Position numbers and translations under genes: made by a program. This document shows, one piece after another, positions 63,609-64,000 of a DNA stretch of 64,000 nucleotides. The stretch lies in the NCBI GenBank assembly GCA_028829895.1, contig CM054182.1:91860546-91924545 (forward strand), read 5' to 3'. Below the pieces are notes generated by a model. That model had not been told where the DNA came from. It did no database searches and saw only the letters and a list, made by a program, of their open reading frames with translations. The stretch is from Sinotaia quadrata. Lineage: Eukaryota > Mollusca > Gastropoda > Architaenioglossa > Viviparidae. Positions within the stretch are counted from its first letter, which is position 1; every line of letters begins with the position of its first letter.

Positions 63609-64000
63609 ATGCCTGCAATTTTAATACAAGCAAAACAACCAAGAGCACAAGAAGACTATTTATCAGCAAAAAACTCCAACCCTTCCTCCAGCTTGATACG
63701 TAGGGCAAGAGAGAATCAGACAACCTTTCTAAACAAGAAAGTTGAATATTCAAGGTGTAAATACCCCCATCAAAAACTGAGGCTACTTCAATTATCCCAT
63801 AGTCAACATGATTCAGTTAATCGTCAGTCATATGCACTGACCTCCAGCTACTCGGCATCACGAAAATCTAGAAAACTTTCCAGTGCAACGGACCATACTG
63901 GGAGCCAGCCTATCAAAAAGGCCAGCACAAGAAACAACCAGACCGAGATAAAGAAACTCATCAGCACGAGACCTGCCTACGGTAATATCACAAACTTCAA
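63609..64000 (+). CDS. partial ORF open to the window end, unknown
   Basis: An ATG at 63609 opens 130 codons without a stop to the last base, in the same frame as the decayed sequence at 62451-63494. It starts MPAILIQAKQPRAQEDYLSA. The product is basic and rich in Ser, Gln and Asn (for example SSYSASRKSRKLSSATDHTG), with no membrane segment and no recognised domain. It could be the start of a transposon ORF1 or gag-like protein, or a chance frame. I do not assign a function. Confidence 0.4.
   Translation, partial: MPAILIQAKQPRAQEDYLSAKNSNPSSSLIRRARENQTTFLNKKVEYSRCKYPHQKLRLLQLSHSQHDSVNRQSYALTSSYSASRKSRKLSSATDHTGSQPIKKASTRNNQTEIKKLISTRPAYGNITNF

Overview
The window is animal genomic DNA, AT-rich and very dense in simple repeats and minisatellites. 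Its one confidently recognised protein-coding gene is a Cys-loop receptor of the nicotinic acetylcholine receptor (nAChR) type. The receptor belongs to a lophotrochozoan kind (M2 beginning LGMNIF), so the host is most likely a mollusc. The long introns and repeat load would fit a cephalopod or a large-genome gastropod, but the sequence does not settle the species.

The receptor gene runs on the + strand from 11717 to 35680. I reconstruct seven exons: 11717-11928, 15386-15495, 29492-29717, 31068-31296, 31988-32074, 34194-34312 and 35159-35680. All junctions are GT-AG, the phases agree throughout, and together they encode 500 residues ending in a stop codon. Only the signal-peptide exon is missing. 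The protein has the Cys-loop, the vicinal Cys pair of an alpha subunit, the full aromatic ACh-binding box, four membrane segments and an amphipathic helix before M4. At the pore mouth it reads Ser-Pro-Ala-Lys instead of the cation-type Ser-Gly-Glu-Lys, the arrangement associated with chloride-selective cholinergic receptors.

Region by region: 1-11700 is upstream DNA with several long GATA microsatellites, a fragment of a non-LTR retrotransposon (2935-3165) and minisatellites. 11700-35700 is the receptor gene. Its 14-kb second intron holds many arrays and a decayed LTR retrotransposon (about 18560-21200, minus strand). 35700-44900 is mostly featureless sequence with a 38-bp array, CpG-rich patches and a minus-strand LINE 3' end. 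44900-52300 is almost continuously built of minisatellites with 21- to 50-bp units. 52300-56850 carries decayed LINE sequence of the type with a C-terminal restriction-like endonuclease. 58390-58980 is a 48-bp array. 60390-64000 holds an RNase H-bearing LINE remnant, a solo LTR-like copy, a 42-bp array, and a decayed reading frame that runs off the end of the window.

The main points of interest are as follows. The receptor is probably anion-selective. Minisatellite or tandem duplication has copied its own splice sites: about fifteen extra 5' donors after exon 1, and one extra 3' acceptor before the Cys-loop exon. Two minisatellites grew in multiples of three bases from inside retrotransposon coding sequence. 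Several arrays repeat a good transcription-factor motif in each unit (heat-shock element, forkhead, TAATCC, E-box, AP-1). These last are sequence matches only, with no evidence of function.
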